Below are positions 1 to 6,191 of a stretch of DNA of 11,518 nucleotides, in pieces. The translations under genes and the position numbers were made by a program. Positions within the stretch are counted from its first letter, which is position 1, and each line of letters starts with the position of its first letter. The stretch is from Campylobacterota bacterium (GTDB lineage Bacteria > Campylobacterota > Campylobacteria > Campylobacterales > Sulfurovaceae): the NCBI GenBank assembly GCA_022600655.1, contig JAHZJZ010000186.1:1-11518 (forward strand), in the 5' to 3' direction. The notes beneath the pieces were generated by a model. It worked only from the letters and a program-made list of their open reading frames with translations. It was not told the DNA's origin and ran no database searches.

Positions 1-911
1 CTTCTAAAACCATTATTACTCAAATTCAAGAAGATAAAAACATTAGCAATATTCGAGATGAGATTGGTGCAGATGAAGTGATTATCTATCGTCCTTATGT
101 TAAACATGATATCTGTGGTATTGCCTATATTAACCATGGTCAAGTAGATTATGCTTTTGCCCATATTTCAATTAATTGTTCTAGTTATCATACAGCTCAT
201 GAGGTGGGTCACTCTATGGGGCTTTACCACTCAATCAAAGAGCATCCTCATGTAGGTTATGCAAGAGGACATGGTGTGGAGAATGAATTTAGCACCATTA
301 TGTCATATACTGAAAACTTTAACGCTAACAAAATTTATAAATTCTCTAGCCCAAAACTTAATTGTAATGGGTTTCCTTGTGGTATTGAAGAGGGTGAAGA
401 GTATGAAGCAGATGCTGTTAAAGCTCTACAGAGTAATGCCTTTAACCTTTCAAAGTTTAAAACCCATACAGTCACTCTAGAGGAGCTAAAAAAAGCAAAA
501 CAACAATATGAAAAGTATAGAGATGAGTTTACAAGCATAAGCCAAACCTTAGAAAAAATTCAAGAGGAGTATCAGAAGGTGGAAGAGGCGTATAACCAAA
601 CACTCTCCGTATCAAAAGCTGAGATAAACAACTATCAAAAACGCAAATCTGAGTACTTAAGACTTAAAAATAATCTACTAATAACAAAAGCTCAAAAATA
701 TTATGATAAAAGCTTAAGACCTTTAACTGAAAAACTCAAAAAATATAAATTTTCTAATCTATATGTCACTTTAACTAAAAAAAATAAACTAGAACAGACA
801 TACAAAACCTATAAAAGTAATATATATGACATTGCTCAACAAAAACTTGAAAGAGCCGAACAGTTTTATTTTAAACTTCAAAATCTATATGGAGTAAACA
901 ATGCAGACTAA
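1..911 (+). CDS. Metzincin-type zinc metalloprotease with coiled-coil tail, 5'-truncated by window edge
   Basis: The frame is open from base 3, so the true start lies outside; a GTG at 78 is internal. The catalytic signature HEVGHSMGLYH at 198-230 fits the HExxHxxGxxH zinc site of metzincins, and IMSY near 297-308 is the expected Met-turn. The preceding stretch, with an R-x-x-x-GADEV segment and then CGIAY, resembles the reprolysin-like/peptidyl-Asp metalloendopeptidase group (M12B/M72), as does the Cys pair in NCNGFPCG after the Met-turn. After about base 465 the protein changes to roughly 145 residues of Lys/Glu-rich, Tyr-containing coiled coil, which is not part of the usual catalytic domain. 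Such enzymes are normally secreted; the signal peptide and any propeptide would be off-window. The next gene starts inside its last codons (11-bp overlap), so the two are probably cotranscribed. The protease class is secure; exact family and substrate are inference. Confidence 0.85.
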   Translation, partial: SKTIITQIQEDKNISNIRDEIGADEVIIYRPYVKHDICGIAYINHGQVDYAFAHISINCSSYHTAHEVGHSMGLYHSIKEHPHVGYARGHGVENEFSTIMSYTENFNANKIYKFSSPKLNCNGFPCGIEEGEEYEADAVKALQSNAFNLSKFKTHTVTLEELKKAKQQYEKYRDEFTSISQTLEKIQEEYQKVEEAYNQTLSVSKAEINNYQKRKSEYLRLKNNLLITKAQKYYDKSLRPLTEKLKKYKFSNLYVTLTKKNKLEQTYKTYKSNIYDIAQQKLERAEQFYFKLQNLYGVNNAD

Positions 912-1551
912 ACTCTATGCAATTAGCATCTCTACTGTTATTAGCTTTTTTCTCTATCAAATTTTAGTTATTGATACAAATATTAAACAACCTACTCTTT
1001 CAACTCTAACACCTACTCCACCATCTAGCAATGAACTTCCTGAGATTGATGATAAAGAGCTTATAGCTCTCTTTAACGACATCTCTCAATTAGAACCTCA
1101 TACAAAAAATCTAGGTAAACAGCCCTTATCGGATAAAACCATTAATATATTTACCGAAGTTGAGAGTGATACAATAGAAGAGAAGTTTTTAGCTAAAGAG
1201 GGAGTTACTCCTCTACTAACCGTAAATCTTGATAAAGAGAAGATTCAATCACTACAGGTAGGTGAAAAAATCAGACTTCCTCTCGTTGGACAGGTAGAGT
1301 ATGAGTCTATAATTAATGAAAAGACTCGTCATAATAATGGAAGTTTCTCACTGCTAGGGACACTTACAAATTATGAAGAACCATACAGTGTAATTCTAAC
1401 GCAAGGAGAGGAGTATAGTTTTGCCACACTCTCTACCCCTGAAGGTACTTTTGAGATTGAAGCAGAAGAGGATCAAGGTTATGTCTATGCTGTTAACGAT
1501 ATCGACAATGCGTGGATAGACTATAGTAAAAGTGACATCTTAACGCCGTAA
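901..1551 (+). CDS. Membrane-anchored or secreted protein resembling a metalloprotease propeptide
   Basis: A 216-residue protein. The start is supported by GGAG at 891-894, six bases before ATG. Residues 6-24 are a hydrophobic segment with no lipobox Cys, so it is a signal anchor or a type I signal peptide. A Pro/Thr/Ser-rich linker follows (about 30-46). The rest is a beta-rich domain: VNLDKEKIQSLQVGEKIRLPL near 107-127, then GSFSLLGTL (about 146-154), a YSVILTQGEEYSFATL segment and TPEGTFEIE. This order resembles the N-terminal propeptide that precedes the catalytic domain in reprolysin/peptidyl-Asp-type proteases (LPL, then W/L-G-T-L, then TPEG-x-[FY]). Here it is a separate gene downstream of, and overlapping, the catalytic gene, and it ends just after DIDNAWIDY with no protease domain. 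It may inhibit or help fold the upstream protease in trans. That is inference; alternatively it is an unrelated periplasmic beta domain. Its 3' end overlaps the convergent gene by 12 bp. Confidence 0.7.
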   Translation: MQTKLYAISISTVISFFLYQILVIDTNIKQPTLSTLTPTPPSSNELPEIDDKELIALFNDISQLEPHTKNLGKQPLSDKTINIFTEVESDTIEEKFLAKEGVTPLLTVNLDKEKIQSLQVGEKIRLPLVGQVEYESIINEKTRHNNGSFSLLGTLTNYEEPYSVILTQGEEYSFATLSTPEGTFEIEAEEDQGYVYAVNDIDNAWIDYSKSDILTP

Positions 1552-2280
1552 TTTCTCTATTTTCTTTTTTGAACTCTCTATCTGATTTTTTGCTGTTTGC
1601 AAATTTTCTACCATATCATTATACTCCCCTGCCAATTTTGTACTTAGCCCCTGTGCTCTCTCTTTTGCCTCTACTAGGATTCTCTTTTTTTCATCAAATA
1701 TCTTAGAAAGTTTTGCTATTTTAAACACCAAATTTTCATGTTCTACTTTTAAACTTTCACTCTGATGTTTTAACTCCATAAAACTTTTTTCTTTCTCTTC
1801 TAGCAGAAGATTTTTTTCTTTAACAAGTGTGCTTAACCGTCTATTATCTTTTGAAATATCCTTAACACTGCCTAAACGACACTCTGATTTTAAACTCTCA
1901 ATCTCATTATTATAATAGGCTAAGAACTCCTCTTTCTCTTGATACTTCTGATTCAAATTTTTAGCTTCAAGTTGCAGTTCGATTCTACTGTTCTCTTTAA
2001 ACTCAACCCTATTTTTATACTCTTTAATGGAATGGTTAACAGACTTTAATTTCTCTTCGTATTCTAAAATCTCATTCTCTCTCTTTTGGATATCTTCTTG
2101 AACTTTTGTACTCTCTTCTTCTTGAAAGGCTATCTTCTCTTCTAGTTCACTAAGGAGAGGAGTATATAACTCTTTAGCTTTTAACTTTGTATATAGATAT
2201 CCTAAAACTAACCCTAAAAGCAGTGCCAAGAGCAAACAAATTTTTAGATCTTCCATTAAACCTAGAATAATATTTTCCAT
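1540..2280 (-). CDS. Single-pass inner-membrane coiled-coil protein, function unknown
   Basis: I do not recognise a named family. The 246-residue product begins with a short acidic N-terminus and one hydrophobic helix at about residues 13-30, rich in Leu with LGLVLGY. It then runs as a nearly uninterrupted charged coiled coil from about residue 35 to the end, finishing with basic residues (KKKIEKLRR). The Lys-rich flank after the helix suggests that the C-terminal rod faces the cytoplasm. The start has a strong site: GGGAGGAG is formed by the last codons of the upstream gene, and that gene's TAG stop lies two bases before this ATG, so translation is very likely coupled. The two products share the same architecture (membrane segment plus rod) and may form a hetero-oligomer. 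The gene end overlaps the convergent propeptide-like gene by 12 bp, leaving no room for a terminator between them. Confidence 0.75.
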   Translation of the reverse strand: MENIILGLMEDLKICLLLALLLGLVLGYLYTKLKAKELYTPLLSELEEKIAFQEEESTKVQEDIQKRENEILEYEEKLKSVNHSIKEYKNRVEFKENSRIELQLEAKNLNQKYQEKEEFLAYYNNEIESLKSECRLGSVKDISKDNRRLSTLVKEKNLLLEEKEKSFMELKHQSESLKVEHENLVFKIAKLSKIFDEKKRILVEAKERAQGLSTKLAGEYNDMVENLQTAKNQIESSKKKIEKLRR

Positions 2281-2282
2281 GA

Positions 2283-3398
2283 CTACTCCTCCCTTTTAAC
2301 TTTTTGAATATTTTTATTATACAAGTGCTTTACCTTATCAAACCATCTACTTCCTCGTTTACGCTCTTGCAATAATCTTCTTTTTAAATTCAATAAAAAT
2401 GCACCCTTTTCATTTTTATGAATAATTTCAGAAACTGTCTCGAAAGAGATTTCTTCTCCACTTTTCTCTTTTTGCTCAATATATTGAAGGGCTAACTCAT
2501 AATTATTAGCCATGGTTTCACTCTCTTCTAATTCATCTATAATAGTTGCTCTCTTTTCGTTATATTGCTGCTGAGTATGATTTATATTCTCTTCTACTTG
2601 ATAAATTTTTTCCTCTTGGCTACTAATATCCTTTTCTATTTTTTTTAATTCACTATTTAAACTTCTGCTCTTGGCTTTAAGTGATGTTATTAATCTCTCT
2701 AAGACTTCATGCTCTTCTAAAACATCATGAACTTTGACTTCTGCTTCAGATATCTCTTTTTTTTGCTCTAACAGTGCTGTACTGGCTTCTCTTATTTTTG
2801 AAAGTTCTTCTAGTGCTTTGTCAATATTTTTATCGGTTAACTCTATCTTCTCCATAATTGAATGATTTGAATTTTTAAAACTTTCGTTTATCTCCTCGAT
2901 ATAACTGTCTCTTTCAATATAACTCTCTAAACGCTCTGTTTTAATACGTAAAGAGTCTTTATTATCCAGATATTGACTTTTACTACTCTCTAGGGTTCTT
3001 TCATTTTTATGAAGCTTTTTTAGGCTTTGTTCATCTTCATACTCAAGACTATCTATCAACGCTTCATATTTGGCTCTATATGACCAACGTCTTAAACCCC
3101 AACCTATTAAAAAGCTAAATAGCAGGGTAATTGCTAATAAAACATACCCATAGAGTAGTTCAGCATTTTTGGTAGAGATATTAAGCATAGGTTTTTCATC
3201 ATGAGAAGTAGCAGATACTGTATTGTTTAAAATAGTAGGAGGAGTCTGGACTCTTAAATTTTCAACGCTTTGCTTCACCTCTAAAGGTTTAGAAACGTTG
3301 TATTCAACAATAAGTACCTCTTTATGCTTTTGAATACAAAAAAAGATTAAAATAGCACCTATCACTAACCCAAACAACATTATTAGTTTACTTCCCAT
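2283..3398 (-). CDS. Two-pass membrane coiled-coil protein, function unknown
   Basis: A 371-residue protein with no family I can name. A first hydrophobic helix at about residues 5-21 is followed by a roughly 60-residue loop containing Pro and Asn-Thr stretches. A second helix at about 81-101 (LLYGYVLLAITLLFSFLIGW) is followed directly by the basic patch RRWSYRAK. By the positive-inside rule this is a hairpin with a periplasmic loop and a cytoplasmic C-terminus. From about 110 to 300 it is a long Glu/Lys coiled coil. The last 45 residues are strongly basic (RRLLQERKRGSRW), which could bind nucleic acid or lipid. TAGGAG lies six bases before the ATG, and a TATAAT box is 28 bases upstream. It is the first gene of a two-gene operon with the single-pass coiled-coil gene. 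Possible roles in envelope organisation or anchoring are guesses from shape only. Confidence 0.75.
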   Translation of the reverse strand: MGSKLIMLFGLVIGAILIFFCIQKHKEVLIVEYNVSKPLEVKQSVENLRVQTPPTILNNTVSATSHDEKPMLNISTKNAELLYGYVLLAITLLFSFLIGWGLRRWSYRAKYEALIDSLEYEDEQSLKKLHKNERTLESSKSQYLDNKDSLRIKTERLESYIERDSYIEEINESFKNSNHSIMEKIELTDKNIDKALEELSKIREASTALLEQKKEISEAEVKVHDVLEEHEVLERLITSLKAKSRSLNSELKKIEKDISSQEEKIYQVEENINHTQQQYNEKRATIIDELEESETMANNYELALQYIEQKEKSGEEISFETVSEIIHKNEKGAFLLNLKRRLLQERKRGSRWFDKVKHLYNKNIQKVKREE

Positions 3399-3426
3399 GG
3401 CACACTCCTATGAAATTTTGTTATTA

Positions 3427-3432
3427 ATTATA
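3427..3432 (-). promoter_or_regulatory. -10 box (TATAAT) of the coiled-coil operon
   Basis: On the minus strand the sequence reads TTTTGTATAATT, a perfect TATAAT hexamer preceded by a T-rich stretch, 28 bases upstream of the ATG at 3398. No -35 hexamer is visible at the usual spacing, as is normal for Campylobacterota housekeeping promoters. The same TGTATAATT string occurs before yraN. Confidence 0.55.
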
Positions 3433-3440
3433 CAAAATAT

Positions 3441-3456
3441 CACCTTTAAAGAGGTG
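3441..3456 (-). terminator. Possible weak terminator hairpin after yraN
   Basis: CACCT at 3441-3445 pairs with AGGTG at 3452-3456 around a six-base loop. On the minus strand the arm is followed by ATATTTTG, only a short U-rich run. It lies about 50 bases past the yraN stop and just before the -10 box of the coiled-coil operon, the right place to separate the two units. The five-base-pair stem makes this tentative. Confidence 0.3.
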
Positions 3457-3508
3457 CGATAAGAATTATTAATGTTATTATTAAATTTTTTACAACAACA
3501 ATGTGATT

Positions 3509-3853
3509 TTAGAGTGTCACATTCTCTAAAAACTCAATATCACCCCAACGAATAACAATTAAATCAATCGAAAAAACCATATCTAAGTTTTTTACTTTCA
3601 TATAGTACTGAGCTGAGTTGATTACTTTACGTAGTTTAGTGGGTGTAAAGTTATAAATGGGGTCAAAATCAGCCTCAGCTGATTTTACTTCTATAAAGTG
3701 CAATACCCCATCCTGCATCGCAATAATATCTATCTCACCCAGTTTCCGAGCATAGTAGTTTCGCTCAATAATGCGAAACCCCTCTGCTTCAAGAAAAGAG
3801 AGTGCTAATTCTTCATTTTGATTGCCGATTACCTTGTTAAGTTCATTTCGCAT
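3509..3853 (-). CDS. yraN: YraN family (UPF0102) predicted nuclease-fold protein
   Basis: The protein shows the family layout: an N-terminal helix with NEELALSFLEAEGF, then RNYYARKLGEIDIIA and HFIEVKS. Counting from the ATG at 3853, D42 in GEID plus E55 and K57 in EVK form the D-ExK arrangement of the restriction-endonuclease-like fold seen in UPF0102 proteins and Holliday-junction resolvases. The biochemical role of the family is unsettled, so nuclease activity is only predicted. I chose the ATG at 3853 (114 residues) over an in-frame TTG at 3880. AAAGG sits seven bases before the ATG, and a TATAAT box at 3885-3880 overlaps the TTG, placing the TTG upstream of the likely transcript start. 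In Campylobacter the homologue follows hom directly; here it stands alone about 5 kb from hom. Confidence 0.88.
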   Translation of the reverse strand: MRNELNKVIGNQNEELALSFLEAEGFRIIERNYYARKLGEIDIIAMQDGVLHFIEVKSAEADFDPIYNFTPTKLRKVINSAQYYMKVKNLDMVFSIDLIVIRWGDIEFLENVTL

Positions 3854-3879
3854 AATTGAGCCTTTATATTTTTCTTTCA

Positions 3880-3885
3880 ATTATA
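3880..3885 (-). promoter_or_regulatory. -10 box (TATAAT) of yraN
   Basis: The minus strand reads TTTTTTATGTATAATTG, with TATAAT about 27 bases upstream of the yraN ATG at 3853. The box overlaps the alternative TTG codon, which argues for the ATG start. A TTGACA occurs further upstream at about 35 bases, too far to be its -35. Confidence 0.5.
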
Positions 3886-3907
3886 CATAAAAAATAGAAA
3901 AGTATAC

Positions 3908-3934
3908 AAAAATATGTCAAATTGTCATATTTTT
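3908..3934. promoter_or_regulatory. 27-bp AT-rich dyad: fdh terminator or yraN operator
   Basis: AAAAATATG at 3908-3916 is the exact reverse complement of CATATTTTT at 3926-3934. Inside, CAA (3918-3920) and TTG (3922-3924) are also symmetric, leaving only two T-T mismatches and the centre. The right arm overlaps the formate dehydrogenase stop codon. On the minus strand the hairpin ends in a run of five T, so it can serve as a rho-independent terminator, though its stem is very A+T rich. It also lies just upstream of the yraN -10 box, so a regulator site is an equal possibility. Confidence 0.5.
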
Positions 3935-6017
3935 ATTGAGGCACCACAGAAACCCGAAGCGATTTAAACCTCGCCGTCATTATCAACTCATCACACTCAT
4001 CCCCAAAAATAGCATTGATTCTAGAACGAGCATGATGAAAAGTGGTAAAGAGCGTACGAGGCTTCACTTTATCAGTATATTTCACATTAAGTACAGAAGT
4101 CTCACCATACTCTGTTTTTAAAATGACCTTATTACCAAACTTCCCCTCATCTTCTACCGAAGCCAAAAGGGTATCTTCACTGTGGTTATTATAGAGCTTT
4201 GCTGTATGTTTGGTCTGTGCAGCGTTGTTATAGTGTGCCAACGTTCGACCTGTGGTCAAGTAGAAACCATCCAGTCCATCGGCATAGAACTCTTTATCTA
4301 AAATCTCTTGAATCATTCCTCTAAGTTCATACTGATGGTAGACAAATTTACCAAGACCATTATCAGTTCTAAAATCTAGTAGGTGTAAAATTGGTGTATC
4401 TTCATGGTAGATTGGCCACTGCATCCCTCGTTTTCTATGTCGTGCCAGTCTGTAATATTGAGCTCCAGAGAAGCGTCTATGAGCTACCTCTGTCACCTCT
4501 TGCCAAACCTCTTCACTGGTCTCATGTTTAAAATCATGACCCAACTTCTCGGTTAATAACTTCAATACTTCCCAATCATCAGGTAAATCTGACTGAACCA
4601 AAGGTTGTGAAAGATGTAGACGACGCATGGCATTGACATAAACACCCGTCTTTTCATAAGCAGAACGCACACCAATAACAATATCAGCATACTGAGCAAC
4701 ATCGGTCATAAACAGCTCTTGAACCATTAAAAAGTCTAAGTTTTCAATCGCTTTTTCTATCTTGTTAATATTAGGGTGAATATGTGTCAAATCCTCACCC
4801 ATATTGAGTACAGCTTTAATCTTGCCATCTATCATACCATCAATAAGTTGTGGTGTCATAAGCCCCACATTTGGTGCATCTTGATAGTCAGGTAAGTAGT
4901 ATGGAAGACAACCCATATCACAAGCACCCTGAACATTATTTTGACCACGAAGAGGCATAAGCCCTGCTCCACGCTTACCAACATTTCCTGTCATCAATGC
5001 CAAGTGGGTAATCGCCATAACAGCGTATGAACCATCAAGGTGTTCTGTAATTCCAAGTCCCCAAAATATCATCGACTTCTTTACAGCATACTCACGAGCA
5101 ATGTTTGGAATCATCTTCGCCAAATACTCATACCCCTCTACCTCTTTAAAGAAATCAGGGTTCGCATAAGGGTCATTTAAAATCCCCTCTTTAAAGGCTT
5201 CAAAACCCTCTGTACGGTTGTTTATAAAGGACTCATCATAAATCTCTTCATTGATAATCACATACGCCATCATGTTTAAAATCAGTAGATTGGCTTCATA
5301 AGGGATAATACAATTGTGCTTTGCATACTTCACCATTTTGGTTTCACGCACATCGATAATGGCTAAGTTGTTCTCTTTTTTCGCCACATCAATAATACGA
5401 TTAGAGACAATAGGGTGAGCCTCCATGGTATTCGAACCAATAACTACCATAAACTCTGTATCGTAAATATCATTAAAAGGGTTAGTCGCAGCCCCCTCTC
5501 CTATGGTGGTCTTCATCCCTTTAAGCGATGGTGAGTGACAAACCCTAGCACAGTTGTCTACATGAGGAGACTCCATCGTCTCACGACAAAACTTCTGAAA
5601 AGAGTAAGAACTCTCACAGTTGGTTCTAGCTCCACCAATGGCACAGAAACTCTCAGCTCCAAAGGTATCTTTTATCTCTTGAAGTTTTAAAGCAGCAATG
5701 GAAGTAGCAACCTCCAAGTCACATGTCCAAAAGGTGTCATCAAAAACTTTCAGCTTATCTGCAAACTGCTCTTTTAATTTTGGGTTCTTATCCATAAAAC
5801 TTCGACGAACACGAGGTTCACGAATACGTTCATCAGAATCAACAAAATCAAAACCAAACTTACCTTTGATACAGAGCTTCCCTTGAGAAACCACGCCATC
5901 TTTTTGGGCATAGATTTTCTTGATTTTGTTGTTCTCTACCACACCAGTAATGTCACACCCTACACCACAATAGGTACAAACACTCTCTATCTCTTTTACG
6001 TCAAATTTCATTGTCAT
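3933..6017 (-). CDS. Formate dehydrogenase catalytic (alpha) subunit, Cys-type molybdopterin oxidoreductase
   Basis: This 694-residue protein aligns by eye along its length with E. coli FdhF-type formate dehydrogenase, a molybdopterin guanine dinucleotide (Mo/W) enzyme interconverting formate and CO2. The N-terminal 4Fe-4S cluster ligands are C14, C17, C21 and C49, followed by K51. DNCARVCHSPS places Cys160 (codon TGT at 5540-5538) at the metal-ligand position that is Sec in FdhF, with His161 beside it. PLRGQNNVQGACDMG (R358) is the conserved substrate-site segment, and LTTGRTLAHY near the C-terminus marks the cofactor-binding domain. It lacks the extra N-terminal Fe-S/[2Fe-2S] domains of long NAD-linked enzymes and has no signal peptide, so it is probably cytoplasmic. 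AAGGG seven bases before the first ATG supports that start over Met3. No fdhB, fdhC, fdhD or chaperone gene is adjacent, so the electron partner is unknown. A related reaction within the DMSO-reductase superfamily cannot be excluded. Confidence 0.88.
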   Translation of the reverse strand: MTMKFDVKEIESVCTYCGVGCDITGVVENNKIKKIYAQKDGVVSQGKLCIKGKFGFDFVDSDERIREPRVRRSFMDKNPKLKEQFADKLKVFDDTFWTCDLEVATSIAALKLQEIKDTFGAESFCAIGGARTNCESSYSFQKFCRETMESPHVDNCARVCHSPSLKGMKTTIGEGAATNPFNDIYDTEFMVVIGSNTMEAHPIVSNRIIDVAKKENNLAIIDVRETKMVKYAKHNCIIPYEANLLILNMMAYVIINEEIYDESFINNRTEGFEAFKEGILNDPYANPDFFKEVEGYEYLAKMIPNIAREYAVKKSMIFWGLGITEHLDGSYAVMAITHLALMTGNVGKRGAGLMPLRGQNNVQGACDMGCLPYYLPDYQDAPNVGLMTPQLIDGMIDGKIKAVLNMGEDLTHIHPNINKIEKAIENLDFLMVQELFMTDVAQYADIVIGVRSAYEKTGVYVNAMRRLHLSQPLVQSDLPDDWEVLKLLTEKLGHDFKHETSEEVWQEVTEVAHRRFSGAQYYRLARHRKRGMQWPIYHEDTPILHLLDFRTDNGLGKFVYHQYELRGMIQEILDKEFYADGLDGFYLTTGRTLAHYNNAAQTKHTAKLYNNHSEDTLLASVEDEGKFGNKVILKTEYGETSVLNVKYTDKVKPRTLFTTFHHARSRINAIFGDECDELIMTARFKSLRVSVVPQ

Positions 6018-6043
6018 TGATTCACCCTTGAATGAAGTATATT

Positions 6044-6049
6044 AATATA
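6044..6049 (-). promoter_or_regulatory. Candidate -10 box of the formate dehydrogenase gene
   Basis: The minus strand reads TATATT, a five-of-six match to TATAAT, about 27 bases upstream of the ATG at 6017. It lies inside a perfect 12-bp palindrome, TATATTAATATA (6038-6049), which may simply reflect A+T richness. The -35 area falls within the dyad at 6060-6085. Confidence 0.35.
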
Positions 6050-6059
6050 AATTATTTTT

Positions 6060-6085
6060 ATCCTATTTTTACTTAAAAATAAGAT
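6060..6085. promoter_or_regulatory. 26-bp dyad over the fdh promoter -35 region
   Basis: ATCCTATTTTTA on the left mirrors TAAAAATAAGAT on the right around a CT centre. Eleven of thirteen pairs are complementary, the exceptions being one C-A pair and the central pair. It covers the -35 zone of the predicted leftward fdh promoter. Its left half contains TCCTATTT, the same half-site used in the dyad at 6117-6141. Confidence 0.45.
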
Positions 6086-6116
6086 GATTTAGAACAGTTC
6101 TCTCTTCATATTGTCT

Positions 6117-6141
6117 AAATAGGAGTAATTTAGTCCTATTT
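6117..6141. promoter_or_regulatory. 25-bp near-perfect dyad upstream of the Cys-rich gene, likely operator
   Basis: AAATAGGA (6117-6124) is the exact complement of TCCTATTT (6134-6141), and the inner TAA/TTA (6126-6128 and 6130-6132) are also symmetric. Only one G-G mismatch and the centre break the symmetry. The right half overlaps the -35 position of the predicted rightward promoter (TATTAT at 6156-6161). The core GAGTAATTTAGTC matches the known IscR type 1 core GACTRWWWYAGTC at twelve of thirteen positions, so an Rrf2-family regulator is a possible binder. That link is inference. Confidence 0.55.
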
Positions 6142-6155
6142 TAAGAAAACTTTGT

Positions 6156-6161
6156 TATTAT
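6156..6161 (+). promoter_or_regulatory. Candidate -10 box of the small Cys-rich gene
   Basis: TATTAT in the context TTTGTTATTATCC lies 30 bases before the ATG at 6192 and just downstream of the 6117-6141 dyad. It matches TATAAT at five of six positions. No consensus -35 is present. Confidence 0.4.
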
Positions 6162-6191
6162 CCAAAAAAACAGATAAATAAAGGATTAAAT

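Noticed and set aside
1540..3398. Coiled-coil pair as MotA/ExbB- or Zorya-type motor proteins or an SMC-like complex
   Set aside because: The number and placement of membrane helices do not fit motor stators, and there are no Walker or ABC signature motifs; coiled coils alone give misleading similarity.
3854..3880. Longer YraN start at the TTG at 3880, giving nine extra residues
   Set aside because: The extra segment has no counterpart in the family, and the TATAAT box overlaps the TTG while the ATG at 3853 has a well-placed AAAGG.
5538..5540. Possible selenocysteine (TGA) site in the formate dehydrogenase
   Set aside because: The codon on the coding strand is TGT, so this is the Cys form; no SECIS-type need arises.
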